A DNA stretch of 64,000 nt. Origin: Lophius americanus. Lineage: Eukaryota; Chordata; Actinopteri; Lophiiformes; Lophiidae. The notes beneath the pieces are model-generated. The model searched no databases, had not been told where the DNA came from, and saw only the letters and a program-made list of their open reading frames with translations. A program made the position numbers and the translations under genes. Location: contig JBBDHG010000041.1 of the NCBI GenBank assembly GCA_037951165.1, forward strand, positions 3,217,501 to 3,281,500, given 5' to 3'. Each line of letters opens with the position of its first letter. The first letter of the stretch is position 1. This document shows positions 35,603-45,360 of this stretch, piece after piece.

Positions 35603-36015
35603 GATTATAAGATCTCTCTCTTCACTCACCAGTGTAACCAAGGTAACGCACCCCCCTACCTGAAAGAACTACTCACCCCACTGACCTCAACACGATCCCT
35701 CCGTTCTACCCACTCATACCGCCTCCTCCTTCCCCGGACTAAGCTCAGCACCATGGGGGATCGGGCCTTCTGTTCCCTGACCATCTGAGGGCTCCACAGA
35801 CGACTGACACATTTAAAAAAGGACTTAAAACTTTCCTTTTTAGCAGAAGCTATAACTTTTAATTAACATTGCTGCTTTTGGGTCATATTTTCATATAGTT
35901 ATTATTTTATTTTTTATTGATGCTTTTATCTGCTTTAACTTTGTAGCACTTTGAGATTTGATCAAAATGTAAAGTGCGTTATAAATTAAATATATTGTTA
36001 TTATTATTATTATTT
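35603..36015 (+). mobile_element. L2-type LINE, 3' end with internal deletion
   Basis: Compared with the copy at 10386-10846, about 40 bp is missing between GGGCCTTCTGTT and CCTGACCATCTGAGGGCTCC, removing the AAPRLWNAL part of the protein tail. The rest of the coding tail and the UTR are collinear and nearly identical. It ends in an (ATT)n tail at about 35993-36014. Confidence 0.92.
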
Positions 36016-36245
36016 CCTCTGTAAAAAAAATATATTCTCCCCCAAGTGAGTAAAATATGATCTAAACAAGATAGATCTCTTCGAGTCCATTCATATGCAC
36101 CGCATTTGGACTCCCCCTAGTGTTGGAAATAAACAACCAAGCTTTCCCAACATCACTCCAGTTCTTCCTTGCACCAAGGTCTATGAGGGTGTAGCATGTG
36201 AAAATGACCCATGTAATATTTTCCGAGTTATGGCAGGTGTTCATT
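36015..36245 (+). repeat. family A, central-3' part
   Basis: GTGAGTAAAATATGATC, GATAGATCTCTTCGAGTCC, ATTCATATGCACCGCATTTGGACT, CCCCCTAGTGTTGGAAAT, ATCACTCCAGTTCTTCCTTG and CCAAGGTCTATGAGGGTG match other copies. It starts immediately after the L2 tail, as family A and L2 also adjoin at 24200-24220. Confidence 0.7.
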
Positions 36246-36547
36246 TAAAGTCCCGATGGAAAGGAAATGTTACTGTTGTGAACTACTTTTTCTTTTAATT
36301 ACATTTTTGGGGTGTTTGAGGGGCATTTAAGGGGCATTCGGTTCTTTCAAGGATAATGAAAAGGTGTCAGGCTCAAGTCTCTGCAGTGGACTTTTTTTGA
36401 TTTAAGGTTCTTCTTTCACTCATTCCTCGGTAATTTGTGACTTTGTACCCGGGCTTTACCCATTTCAATAAAAACACGCAGAGAGTAAATAATGTTTAAA
36501 CGTAATGAATGGGTCTGATTGTAATTGCAAAACTTTCTTCGCCTCAG
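36246..36547. other. non-coding stretch
   Basis: No gene recognised; AATAAA at about 36468 has no evident transcript upstream. Confidence 0.4.
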
Positions 36548-36665
36548 GTTTCAGCCCGCGCCTGTTACCGACAGAAGCCTCTGATCCAGAATCCTGACGG
36601 CGTGTTCCATGTCTGTTTGGTCCTAGTCGGTGAGACGGAGCGGATTCCAGCCGTCGTCTTGAGCG
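36548..36665 (+). CDS. candidate internal exon, product unknown
   Basis: A pyrimidine-rich acceptor (CTTTCTTCGCCTCAG) ends at 36547 and a strong donor CG|GTGAGTTC starts at 36666, bounding 118 bp. Frame 1 is fully open and reads as balanced protein, starting VSARACYRQKPLIQNPDGVF and including HVCLVLVGETERIPAVVLS. The other two frames contain stops. A second possible donor, TCG|GTGAGA, lies at about 36630. No neighbouring exon could be linked and I do not recognise the protein. It could be a genuine host exon or an unrecognised mobile-element fragment. Confidence 0.3.
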
Positions 36666-37006
36666 GTGAGTTCTTCAACGCGGAATCTTTCAGTCCCCGC
36701 TCAAATCTCCTACGACAGCAGCAGATCGTGTCGGTGGAGTTATTGTACCTTTAAAACGGTTGGATGCCGGGGCACAGAGCGGAGAAGTCTCCGAAGTGAA
36801 GTGTTGACTTAGGTTCTGGTCCGTAGTCCAAATGTCTCCACCTTCCACAGAAGCTAAATGGAGAGAAATGATGAGATTTATTTGGAGATCCTTGGAGAAA
36901 TGACTTTTGGTTGGAGTGAAACTTACAAACTCATTCTTACGTCTGACTGCAATGGAAGTTTTCAAAAGTGTTAAAAGTGTTTTTTCTCTTTAGACAAATT
37001 CACCTT
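36666..37006. other. non-coding stretch
   Basis: No gene or repeat recognised. Confidence 0.4.
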
Positions 37007-37780
37007 CAGTAGTACTGGTGTCTCATCAGTTCTAAGAAGGATCATGTAGTAAAGCAGTAGTACTGGTGTCTCATCAGTTCTAAGAAGGATCATGTTTTAA
37101 ACCAGTAGTACTGGTGTCTCATCAGTTCTAAGAAGGATCATGTAGTAAACCAGTAGTACTGGTGCCTCATCAGTTCTAAGAATGATCATGTTGTAAACCA
37201 GTAGTACTGGTGTCTCATCGGTTCTAAGAAGGATCATGTTGTAAACCAGTAGTACTAGTGCCTCATCAGTTCTAAGAAGGATCATGTTGTAAACCAGTAG
37301 TACTGGTGTCTCATCAGTTCTAAGAAGGATCATGTTGTAAACCAGTAGTACTGGTGTCTCATCAGTTCTAAGAAGGATCATTTAGTAAACCAGTAGTACT
37401 GGTGTTTCATCAGTTCTAAGAAGGATCATGTAGTAAACCAGTAGTACTGGTGTCTCATCAGTTCTAAGAAGGATCATAAGGTAAACCAGTAGTACTGGTG
37501 TCTCATCGGTTCTAAGAAGGATCATGTTGTAAACCAGTAGTACTGGTGTCTCATCGGTTCTAAGAAGGATCATGTTGTAAACCAGTAGTACTGGTGCCTC
37601 ATCAGTTCTAAGAAGGATCATGTTGTAAACCAGTAGTACTGGTGTCTCATCGCTTCTAAGAAGGATCATGTTGTAAACCAGTAGTACTGGTGTCTCATCA
37701 GTTCTAAGAAGGATCATGTAGTAAACCAGTAGTACTGGTGTCTCATCAGTTCTAAGAAGGATCATGTAGTAAACCAGTAG
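37007..37780 (+). repeat. 48-bp minisatellite, about 16 copies
   Basis: The unit runs CAGTAGTACTGGTGTCTCAT, CAGTTCTAAGAAGGATCATG and KWRTAAAC, 48 bp in all. Copies differ at few positions (TGTC/TGCC/TGTT, CATCAG/CATCGG/CATCGC, ATGTAG/ATGTTG/ATTTAG/ATAAGG). Because 48 is divisible by 3, the minus strand stays open as 16-residue repeats of MILLRTDETPVLLVYN. A single ATTTAG variant near 37380 introduces a TAA that splits the frame into two. No promoter, signal peptide or family match supports expression. Confidence 0.95.
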
Positions 37781-38851
37781 TGTCTCCAGCTGTGAACAAT
37801 GAACCACAACATTACAACCTCAAGGTCACTGAGGTCAGCTGACCAATCGTCTCTGGTGGTCTCTAAGATGACACTGAACTTCCCCTGATGTAGACCCCAA
37901 ACTGTAGAGTGACTTGCCCCCTCATGTCAGGTGGGCCCCCACCCTGCCTGTTTTTAAATCCCACCTTATGACTCATTGTTATTAGATGGAAATTTCTCTC
38001 TTGTGGTCTTTCTGTTTTCTTTTAACCTAAAGTTTGTGTTTTTACTACACGTCTAAACTATTTATCATGGTATTATATATTTATTGACGTTACAGCGCTT
38101 TAGACAACTCTGTTGTTTTTTTTACAAATGTGCTCATAAACGTTGGTTTATAAGAGTTTGAGCGGCTGTTGTTGACTGATGTTTAATATCAGTCCTTTTT
38201 AAGAGGTCCAAACGACACAGATTCTAGTTTATCTCAAACCCGCACTGGTTTGGCCCATTCCGCCAGCAGAACTATTTTTGGGTCTCACTCAGGCCCGGTC
38301 TCTCAGTCTCACGGTCTCAGTCTCACTTTAAGTATCTTTCCCTATCAGATACTTTGAGCAGCATCTCTTTCATCCTCTCAGTCCGGTTCGGCAAATTTCC
38401 CCGTTCCAGGGCTTGTGAGGTCACAAAGCGGGGGGCTATAAGAAAACAAAACTAAAAAAACACCCAATCCAGTTCTGCTTCCTGTCGGGTCTCAGAATGT
38501 TTCTAAAACCACATGGAAGGTCTCAAATTGAATTAACAAGTCTGTTAAAATTGTACTTTTGTTTTTCAAACCAATTCTCCCCAACAAGTCTAATTATTAA
38601 GGCGTACTGCTAGTTATCAGGGATTCCTCGTTCGGACATTTCTGCCGTTTCCAGTCCAAACAACAGCTTAACCATCTGGCTGATCTCCCGAAGCTCCATT
38701 TATAAATGACACCACAATAGAAAGTGGATTAACAGCTGCTGATGTAATCCCTTAACGAGGTTCACTCTGTGCGCCGAGAGCGGAGCTAAAAAGTTCCGTC
38801 CTGAATTCGAGCAGATCGGCCATTATGACCATTTGACGCGTCGACGCTGTC
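37781..38851. other. non-coding stretch
   Basis: No gene or clear repeat was recognised. A short CTCAGTCTCACGGTCTCAGTC cluster lies at about 38303-38326. Confidence 0.45.
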
Positions 38852-39081
38852 TACACTCTAAAAACACATCGTAAAAATGGAGGGTAAAATGCCGGCTGCT
38901 GTGGTGTCCAGATCTCGACGGTTAAGAAATACGTTTCACCGCGTACAGATGAGATGACGGTAAGATTTTCCATTTAAAAGACAAATACAAAACCGTTATA
39001 ATGGCAACTTGTTTACATTACAGCGAATTTAAAGTTGTTCTTTTTACTTAAACCATAAAAGTTGTCCGAAGGGAAAACTGT

Positions 39082-39082
39082 A

Positions 39083-39151
<69 letters not shown>
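39082..39151. repeat. (A)19 joined to (TA)n
   Basis: Nineteen A residues (39082-39100) run directly into about 25 TA units inside the DNA transposon. This may be a microsatellite born from an A-rich site. Confidence 0.95.
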
Positions 39152-39153
<2 letters not shown>

Positions 39154-39230
39154 GGTAGGAATATGTGGAGAAAATAGAATTTTACTGTGAAAACGCAAAC
39201 ACTTGTTAAGATTAAAGGAAGAATAACACG

Positions 39231-39500
39231 TCAATCAATCAATCAATCTTTATTTATATGGCGTCGATTCACAACAACTGTTGTCTCGAGGCGTTTTACA
39301 GAAACAGCAGGTGTAGACTAAACTCTTTATAGAATTATCTATAGGACCCAAGAGATTCCTCCGTGAGCAAGAACTTGGAGACCGTAGCGAGAAAAAAACT
39401 GCTTTTTAACAGGCAGAAACCTCGAGCAGATCCAAGACTCAGGTCGGACGGCCTACTGCCATGAACAGTTGGGTTTGAAAAGAGAGAGAGAGAGAGAGAA
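39231..39500 (+). repeat. dispersed repeat family F, copy 2, nested
   Basis: An (AATC)4 start, TCTTTATTTATATGGCGTCG, TTCACAACAACTGTTGTCTC, TTCCTCCGTGAGCAAGAACTTGG, CAGGCAGAAACCTCGAGCAG and GGTCGGACGGCC match 24622-24850. It ends in an (AG)10 run (39480-39499) and lies inside the transposon at 38854-39896, so it inserted later. Confidence 0.75.
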
Positions 39501-39934
39501 GCAACAATATCAGCTGTGGAAAAGTATAATTCTGTATAAAGAACACATTTTACTGGTATGAAAATATAAATAACCAACTTTAACCATTTTGCGACAGCCA
39601 TACAATAATTTCGACAGACAGAAGATTTATAAAAAATAAATAAAATACGGTATATATTTGTGAATTCATTTCGATTTCTAGGTTAAAAGTCTTGAAATTC
39701 ATATCATTTACTGTTATTTTATGTTATAAAGTAGTAACCATTGAAAGGTTAACATTAAATCTGTTTTCACGGTTATTTACTGTAATGTCTTCTACACGGT
39801 CAACGTCTTTTTTACGGTAAAATCCTATCAACCACAGCTGCCGGTATTTACCGTAAATTTTACAGATTTTTATTTTTTTTAATTTTCTTTACAGTGTAGT
39901 CCTAAAAAACTTGTTTTTGAGTCGAGCATCAAAG

Positions 39935-39981
39935 TAATAATAATAATAATAATACATTTAATTTATAATGCACTTTACATT
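39935..39981 (-). mobile_element. L2-type LINE, last 45 bp
   Basis: The (AAT)n tail with ACATTTAATTTATAATGCAC and TTTACATT is the 3' terminus of the L2 family, extremely 5' truncated. Confidence 0.8.
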
Positions 39982-41404
39982 AGACAATCATTCCGTCTTT
40001 CTTTAAAGCTGTAATAACTATTTAGCTCCATTTGGACGGGACGACAAACTTTAACCACAACATTGAGAAGATGACTTTCCCTTTTCCCTCTTCCTCTTTC
40101 TCACTTTCCATTTTTTCCTACGTTTGGATGAAACGTTAAGGGCATTAAAGGGGAAGTTGGCCTCCTCTCCCTCCTTCCTCTTTTAAAGTCTCCTCATCTT
40201 CTGGCTGCTTTAAACGGCTAGAGGCAGCAGGAATTCGCTTAAAGGACCCGGATGCAGACAAAAGAGGAAGATAAGGTGAAGGTCGTGGATTTTTTTTAGT
40301 TGTGCAAAATGAAGAAATTGATGCTGGCAGACTTTGAATAAACAACAACAACAACCACAATCCCAAGAATATCAAGGTCTGATGAAAACGCAGGGAAAAT
40401 AACATTTCTGAGGAAATCCCAAAGATAAACAAAGGTTGGAAATCTGACCAAAAACGAGTGAAACTAAACAATACAGAGTAAAAAGGGGTTAAGGTTAACC
40501 CTGTTATAACAGGAAATATAAACAGGAAATAACAAAGTAAACGCAAAAACCACAACAGCCTCGTTCACTGGTGTCACATACACACACGCACGCACACACA
40601 CACACACACGACTGTTGGGCCATCTTGATAGAAGAAATATGATGACAAAAAATAAATGATTATTCTAACTAATCTAAACTAACTAAAACTAATCTAAACT
40701 AACTAAACTTGGACTTTTATTTAATACCAAATGAAAAATAATAGTTTGGGAAATATTTTCATCAAGCAAAAGTTTCAAGTTCAAGTTTCAATTTCTCTCA
40801 CTCTAAATTTGTATTTTGTATTTTTATATTTTACCTTTTTGTCCACTATCTGTTACTACCGTCACTTTTAAAAAGTTTCAATGTTACTGTTTGATATTTA
40901 ATTAAATAGTCATAAATAAATCGGGAAAATGACAAAAAGTTAGTTTAGCAATTGCTAAAATAATTCAAGAAAATTATCCCGTTATAATTTTTTTATTCGG
41001 TTGGTTGTAATTTTTATTTCCCATATGTATCTACAAAAGAATTCTTTTAATTTATTCAGTTTTTACGTCACTTTTACTTATAATATATTTTCATTTTAAA
41101 TGCTGGGGCTATTATTTGATTTAAAAAATAAATAAATAAATAATATTCTAAATGTTGAAATTAAACTAGATTTGATCCCATTTTGGGATTAATCGAGTTT
41201 CTATCTGTTTTCTTTCACCCCGTTAAAAACCGACCAATCAGAACACATGCTAAGATGACTTTAAAAAAACAACATTAGTAAAAACACGCAGGACAAATAA
41301 GGGGTTTCAAATTCAAGTCAATTTAAGTTAAGTTAAGTAAGGCGGTGAGCGAAAAACCTAAAAATAATCTCGTAATCATCAAATCCAAGCAATGAATGCT
41401 AACG
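39982..41404. other. A+T-rich non-coding stretch
   Basis: No gene was recognised. (CA)n lies at 40580-40609 and AACTAATCTAAACTAACTAA-type short repeats at about 40655-40710. The 136-residue minus frame at 40145-40555 is Phe/Leu-rich and compositionally driven. Confidence 0.45.
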
Positions 41405-41504
41405 AGCTAGCTAGAGCTGCAACGAATAATCGACAAAAATCGACGATTAGTCGGTGTTGTCATCGGACGCCGCCTCCGACACTGTGTAATAAGAAGGAAG
41501 TGAA
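41405..41504 (+). repeat. MITE-like piece with ATCGACGATTAG motif
   Basis: GAGCTGCAACGAATAATCGA and AATCGACGATTAGTCGG recall the ends of a common vertebrate nonautonomous element built on GGCTGCAACTAACGATTA. The matching right part, GATGTAGTCGTTGACTAC at about 41653, may close it around the tandem repeat. Confidence 0.4.
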
Positions 41505-41615
41505 GGGCGTGTCCAACGTGGGTCAAACCTCTGCATGTGGGCGTGTCCAATGTGGGTCAAACCTCTGCATGTGGGCGTATCCAATATGGGTCAAACCTCT
41601 GCATGGGGGCGTGTC
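41505..41615 (+). repeat. 34-bp tandem repeat, 3.3 copies
   Basis: The unit begins GGGCGTGTCCAAYGTGGGTC and continues AAACCTCTGCATGT. Three full copies diverge by a few bases, then a partial copy GGGCGTGTCC. It lies within the MITE-like segment. Confidence 0.9.
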
Positions 41616-42211
41616 CTTTGGGGCTGCATCCAACTTGTAAACGATTTCTCCTGATGTAGTCGTTGACTACAGAATTCACAAATACTGTTTTCGTTTCTAC
41701 CCTCGTTATTATTTTTTCTAAATTTACATGGATGTTTGATTTGATTCCAGAGAAACTGCTGTATTTTATTCATACATTTTATTTACCTTTCGTAAAAGCA
41801 GTGATGTGACGCAGCATTAAAGGACTAAAATCCAGTTCAGCAAAATACGCCGTTGGTAAAACAACCAGTTTGGGTTAAAAGTCTGTTATAAAAGCTGCAA
41901 AGTTCATTAAAAGACATTTTGGAAAGAAGAATTCCTCTTAATTGTATTTATTGTTAGTTTTCATGTGTATTTCATGTTCATCCAAGTTTATTCACACTCA
42001 TCTCATGAATGTGTATTTATTTTTTAGATGGACCAAATATAAATGAGTAATTATTAATTAATTAGTAATATAAATGATGCCGTTTTAACCCATTTAGTTT
42101 TTGTTCCGTTGCTATAAGATTTCAACATGTTTTATTTATTTTTTATCTTGAAAAGGTCACCTTTGACCTTTTGTCGACCCGAGGGAACACACACATGCAG
42201 ATTTTGTCCTG

Positions 42212-42214
<3 letters not shown>
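41616..42214. other. A+T-rich non-coding stretch
   Basis: No gene or further repeat recognised. Confidence 0.45.

Positions 42215-42248
<34 letters not shown>
42215..42248 (+). repeat. (GT)17 microsatellite
   Basis: Pure GT run. Confidence 0.97.
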
Positions 42249-42395
42249 TATTCATCAGAAAGGGTTTTTCCGTCCGAGCACGTGTTTGTGTTTAAGTGAG
42301 AATCAGAAAGGTTGTCTGCCTGATTAATAACATCTGTGTGTTCAGTGACTCATGAGGGCTGAGGGGTGACACCGGAACAATCTGTTTCTATATGT

Positions 42396-42722
42396 TTAAA
42401 GAGAGAGAGAGAGAGAGAGAAGGCGGAGACACACACACACAGAAGACAGAGACACAGAGAGAGACACAGAGACAGGGAGAGACAGGGAGAGACAGAGAGA
42501 GAGAGACAGAGAGAGACAGAGAGAGACAGAGAGAGAGAGACACAGAGATAGATAGAGAGAGACACAGAGAGAGACATAGAGAGAGAGACAGAGAGAGACA
42601 TAGAGAGAGAGACAGAGAGAGACATACAGAGAGAGACACAGACAGAGATAGAGACAGAGAGAGAGACAGAGACAGGGAGAGACACAGAGAGAGAGAGAGA
42701 CACAGAGACAGAGAGAGACATT
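42396..42722 (+). repeat. 327-bp GA-rich tract with periodic cytosines
   Basis: The plus strand consists of A and G with periodic single C, built from GAGAGA, GAGACA and GGGAGA words. Only a few T occur (GATAGATAGA near 42547, GACATA near 42574, 42598 and 42622). The complementary strand gives Ser/Leu-rich open frames that are artefacts. Such strand asymmetry can form triplex DNA at its uninterrupted parts. Confidence 0.95.
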
Positions 42723-43355
42723 TTCTCTCACACATGAATGTTTAACTCCATACGTTGATTCATGGAAACCTTCTCATGACGGTGGAGGTGATAAGGCTTG
42801 AAGTGAAGGACGGAGCAGCTCATCGCTCACATGACCGGATCGCTGTCGGCCCAAATTTAAAGGAACACGTCCCTCGAAAATTCTTGTTGTTTGTAAGTTC
42901 TTCATTTCCACGTTAATCCAACCTCATCAATAAACATCAGAAATATGTTTCTGCCATAGGTGCGATGAAATGAACCGGATGAGGTTTTAAATAACACTTT
43001 AACTTTAAATGGGTCAACAGGAAATGTATTTTTATTATTATTATTATCATTATTTCTCTCGCTGTCTGCCAAGATTCTTCCAGGTCCCGTTAATCCGTGT
43101 GGGTTGAATCCAAATCCAAATGTTTTGGCTTGAAGATGTTTCTCCTCTGATCCGAGAAGAGAGAAGAGTCAGTTCTGTTCTAACTGGCTGGTTGGTACCA
43201 AACGTTTATTTGAGGACCTCCAGTAAACGTGTGGTACATAGAGAGTTGTTGACGGGTGCACGACTAATGAGGGGAGGGGCGTTAGGGACATAGTGGTCTT
43301 GATTTTCCGCTGGGATATCAACTTAGTCGTTAGCATCATGTGACTTTTGAGCACC

Positions 43356-43437
43356 GTGTTAGTCGTTAGTCATCATGTGAGTCGTTAGTCATCATGTGAG
43401 TCGTTAGTCATCATGCGAGTCGTTAGCATCATGTGAC
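43356..43437 (+). repeat. 19-bp tandem repeat, about 4 copies
   Basis: The unit is AGTCGTTAGTCATCATGTG, with a diverged partial copy upstream at about 43325-43342 (AGTCGTTAGCATCATGTGA). Confidence 0.9.
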
Positions 43438-43477
43438 TCTAGGTGTGGACGATGGCCAAACCGTCTTGAGAGAGTTG

Positions 43478-43740
43478 TTAAAACGTCATTGTATGGGGGT
43501 GATAGTTGGTGGCGTACACCCCAACCCCTGTTTTTGGGGGTCTCTCCAGTTCGACACAGATGGCTCCCTTTTTTTCCTCTCTGTCCAAAATGTAAACGTC
43601 GCTGTCCTCAAAAGAGTGTCCCTTGTCCATGAGATGCGGGTGAACTGCTGAGATCTGGTTCTGATGAGCTGGCTCTGGTGTGCTGGACCATATTCTTGTG
43701 AAGTGGTTGTTTGGTCTCAGAATACAGATCTGTGACTCCT
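43478..43740 (-). pseudogene. Penelope-like element, GIY-YIG endonuclease fragment
   Basis: The minus strand reads HQNQISAVHPHLMDKGHSFE then DSDVYILDREE, followed by AICVELERPPKTGVGV. This matches the C-terminal part of the endonuclease of fish Penelope-like retroelements, whose usual form is SAVHLHL, GHSFED, VHILDRE and VKLERPSLNRGGGL. The GIY-YIG strand and the reverse transcriptase are not present. A stretch around the normal RWFERGVKE segment is deleted (DREEKKGAICV). It is a non-functional fragment, followed on the plus strand by an RTE tail. Confidence 0.75.
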
Positions 43741-43875
43741 CGGTACTTATGGCCCAACAAGCTGTCTGTGAGGAAGAAGAGGAAGAGGATTTATGGAGTG
43801 AGTTTGATGAAGTGATGGAATATTCCAACGGAAGAGGAGGTGGTGGATGGAGCGGACTTCAATGGCCATGAAGAG

Positions 43876-44022
43876 AAACAGAGGACTGAGAAAAAGGGGT
43901 AAGAAGAAAGAGGGCGTTTCTGGATGTTGTCAGAGAGGACATGCAGTTGGTTGGTGTGACAGGGGAAGATGGAAACTATCTGTTGGAGCCCTGAAGGGAT
44001 CAGCTGAAAGACGAAGATGATT
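43876..44022 (+). mobile_element. RTE-type LINE, 3' end fragment
   Basis: The translated piece resembles GRPKRRFMDVVREDMQLVGV: CGTTTCTGGATGTTGTCAGA, GAGGACATGCAGTTGGTTGG. It ends with GGGATCAGCTGAAAGACGAAG, the RTE terminus seen at 2660-2690. Several indels break the frame. Confidence 0.75.
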
Positions 44023-44597
44023 GCAGCTGTAGGACTTGGATGTTTTCTCTCATTCCCGACACAGATATGCAGAAACACACACTCACAGTTGGACTGACGA
44101 CGTTAGCTTAAAATAACCCGCCTTTAACGTTATTTCAAGAATTGCATTATCAAATTGCACCTTAACCCTGAAAGCGTGATCCGACTGTCACATGTCCAGG
44201 TTTACGTCCTCGTCGGAGTGTGTATTTTTACCGTAATGAGCGACCCCTGACCTTGTGTTAGCAACAACTCATTAGCTCAGACGCCATGTTTACTTCCCGC
44301 ACATGACGGTCCTGGAGGGTCGGGTCATCGACCCCCTCCTCCATTTAAAAAGACCAGGAGGCTCCACACCGGGACCAGATCTCGCCTCAGGACCCAAGTC
44401 CACCGAATCCTCTGAACGAACGTTGGATATTAGATTGAGATGATTAACAAAGTTTTCGGTCTTTTGTCGGATTCATTTACTAGAAGGTTTGACGCAAATC
44501 CAGGAATTATTGAACGAGTATTAGTGGTTATTGGGATTAAGATGATTATGAAATGTTATAGTCATGAAGGAGGTCATAAATAGAAAACTAGACCTAC
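44023..44597. other. non-coding stretch
   Basis: No gene or repeat recognised. Confidence 0.4.
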
Positions 44598-44935
44598 GCT
44601 GTCGTCGCCGACGGCAAGGGCGTGTCCCCGAAAAGTCGCCAATACCCTGCGTTGTACAAGCAATCCCCATGATTGATCTCCTCAAATGAAGTCTTTCCCG
44701 CAAATCCATCCACTTCTTCCTCGCACTAAGGTTTGTGGGTATATAAACTTTGGAAAAGATTTGTGAAACAGTTTTTGAGCAATGCGGCGAAAGCAGTGTT
44801 TTCTTTTTAAAAAAAATCCCTCCAGTGAGTAAAATATAAACTATTAGTACACAATATATAAATATATATACGGGATAGATCTCCTCAAGTCCATTCAAAT
44901 AATCCCTAATTTGGAGCACAATTTGATATTTACTA
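44598..44935 (+). repeat. family A, 5' and central part
   Basis: GCTGTCGTCGCCGACGGCAAG, CCCCGAAAAGTCGCC, CTGCGTTGTACAAGCAATCC, CCACTTCTTCCTCGCACTAAG, AACAGTTTTTGAGCAATG, CCAGTGAGTAAAATATAAAC and GGATAGATCTCCTCAAGTCC follow the order of the 19648-20382 copy, with an internal deletion near 44690. Confidence 0.72.
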
Positions 44936-44984
44936 GATAGTCGGAAAATCGGAACAATGGTTGTAGTAGCGTGAGTTTATTCCG

Positions 44985-45360
44985 TTCTGAATCACGTGTT
45001 GAATTCGACGACGTTTGACTCGTATTCTTCACCTGGGGAGGATTTGAGTTTGCGTCAGCGCTTACCTTTGTTGGATATCCTTTCACCTTTACAGAAAGTG
45101 GACAAGGCTGGAATTTGGGCGGAAGAATTCATTTTTTTTACCATTTCATCACATTTGTTATTCCACTGGGAATGTTTCCGTCTGATTCCACGTACCACTT
45201 TCTCCACTGGTCCTCGCTCACTATTTTATAGTCTTTTAAATTAGAGGCAGTGGGAAAAATAAGCATTATTTCTTCTCGTCTCTCAACATGGACCAAATAG
45301 TGATTTTTGGCCAGCGTGTCTCGTTTGACGACATACAGGTTGAATCCAAAGTCACTCATT
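44985..45360 (-). CDS. unrecognised small protein-like frame
   Basis: The minus strand carries an open frame of 73 residues from an ATG at 45357-45359 to a stop at 45138. It begins MSDFGFNLYVVKRDTLAKN and includes EDQWRKWYVESDGNIPSG and NVMKW, and is charged and aromatic-rich like a real domain. Just beyond the stop, another frame continues plausibly (KMNSSAQIPALSTFCKGERI) and meets a splice-donor-like AAAG|GTAAGCG at about 45067. A frameshift beside an A8 run at 45130-45137 may separate the two. I do not recognise the family; it could be a host exon with a decayed end or an old mobile-element gene. Confidence 0.3.

Larger units (their letters stand above)
38854..39896 (+). mobile_element. 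nonautonomous DNA transposon with TA target duplication
   Basis: The left end CACTCTAAAAAC (38854) and right end CTTTACAGTG (to 39896) are inverted, and both are flanked by TA (38852-38853, 39897-39898). A TA duplication points to a Tc1/mariner-type mechanism. Subterminal palindromic blocks are AAAATGCCGGCTGCTGTGG and CCACAGCTGCCGGTATTTA. The interior matches 13788-14535. It is interrupted by poly-A/(TA)n at 39082-39151 and by the family F repeat at 39231-39500. No transposase is encoded. Confidence 0.75.

Noticed and set aside
40145..40555. Minus-strand 136-residue hydrophobic frame
   Set aside because: Composition follows an A+T-rich purine strand; no signal or transmembrane arrangement that matches a family.
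42350..42745. Ser/Leu-rich and Arg/Glu-rich frames of 110-120 residues
   Set aside because: Products of the GA-rich tract on the two strands.
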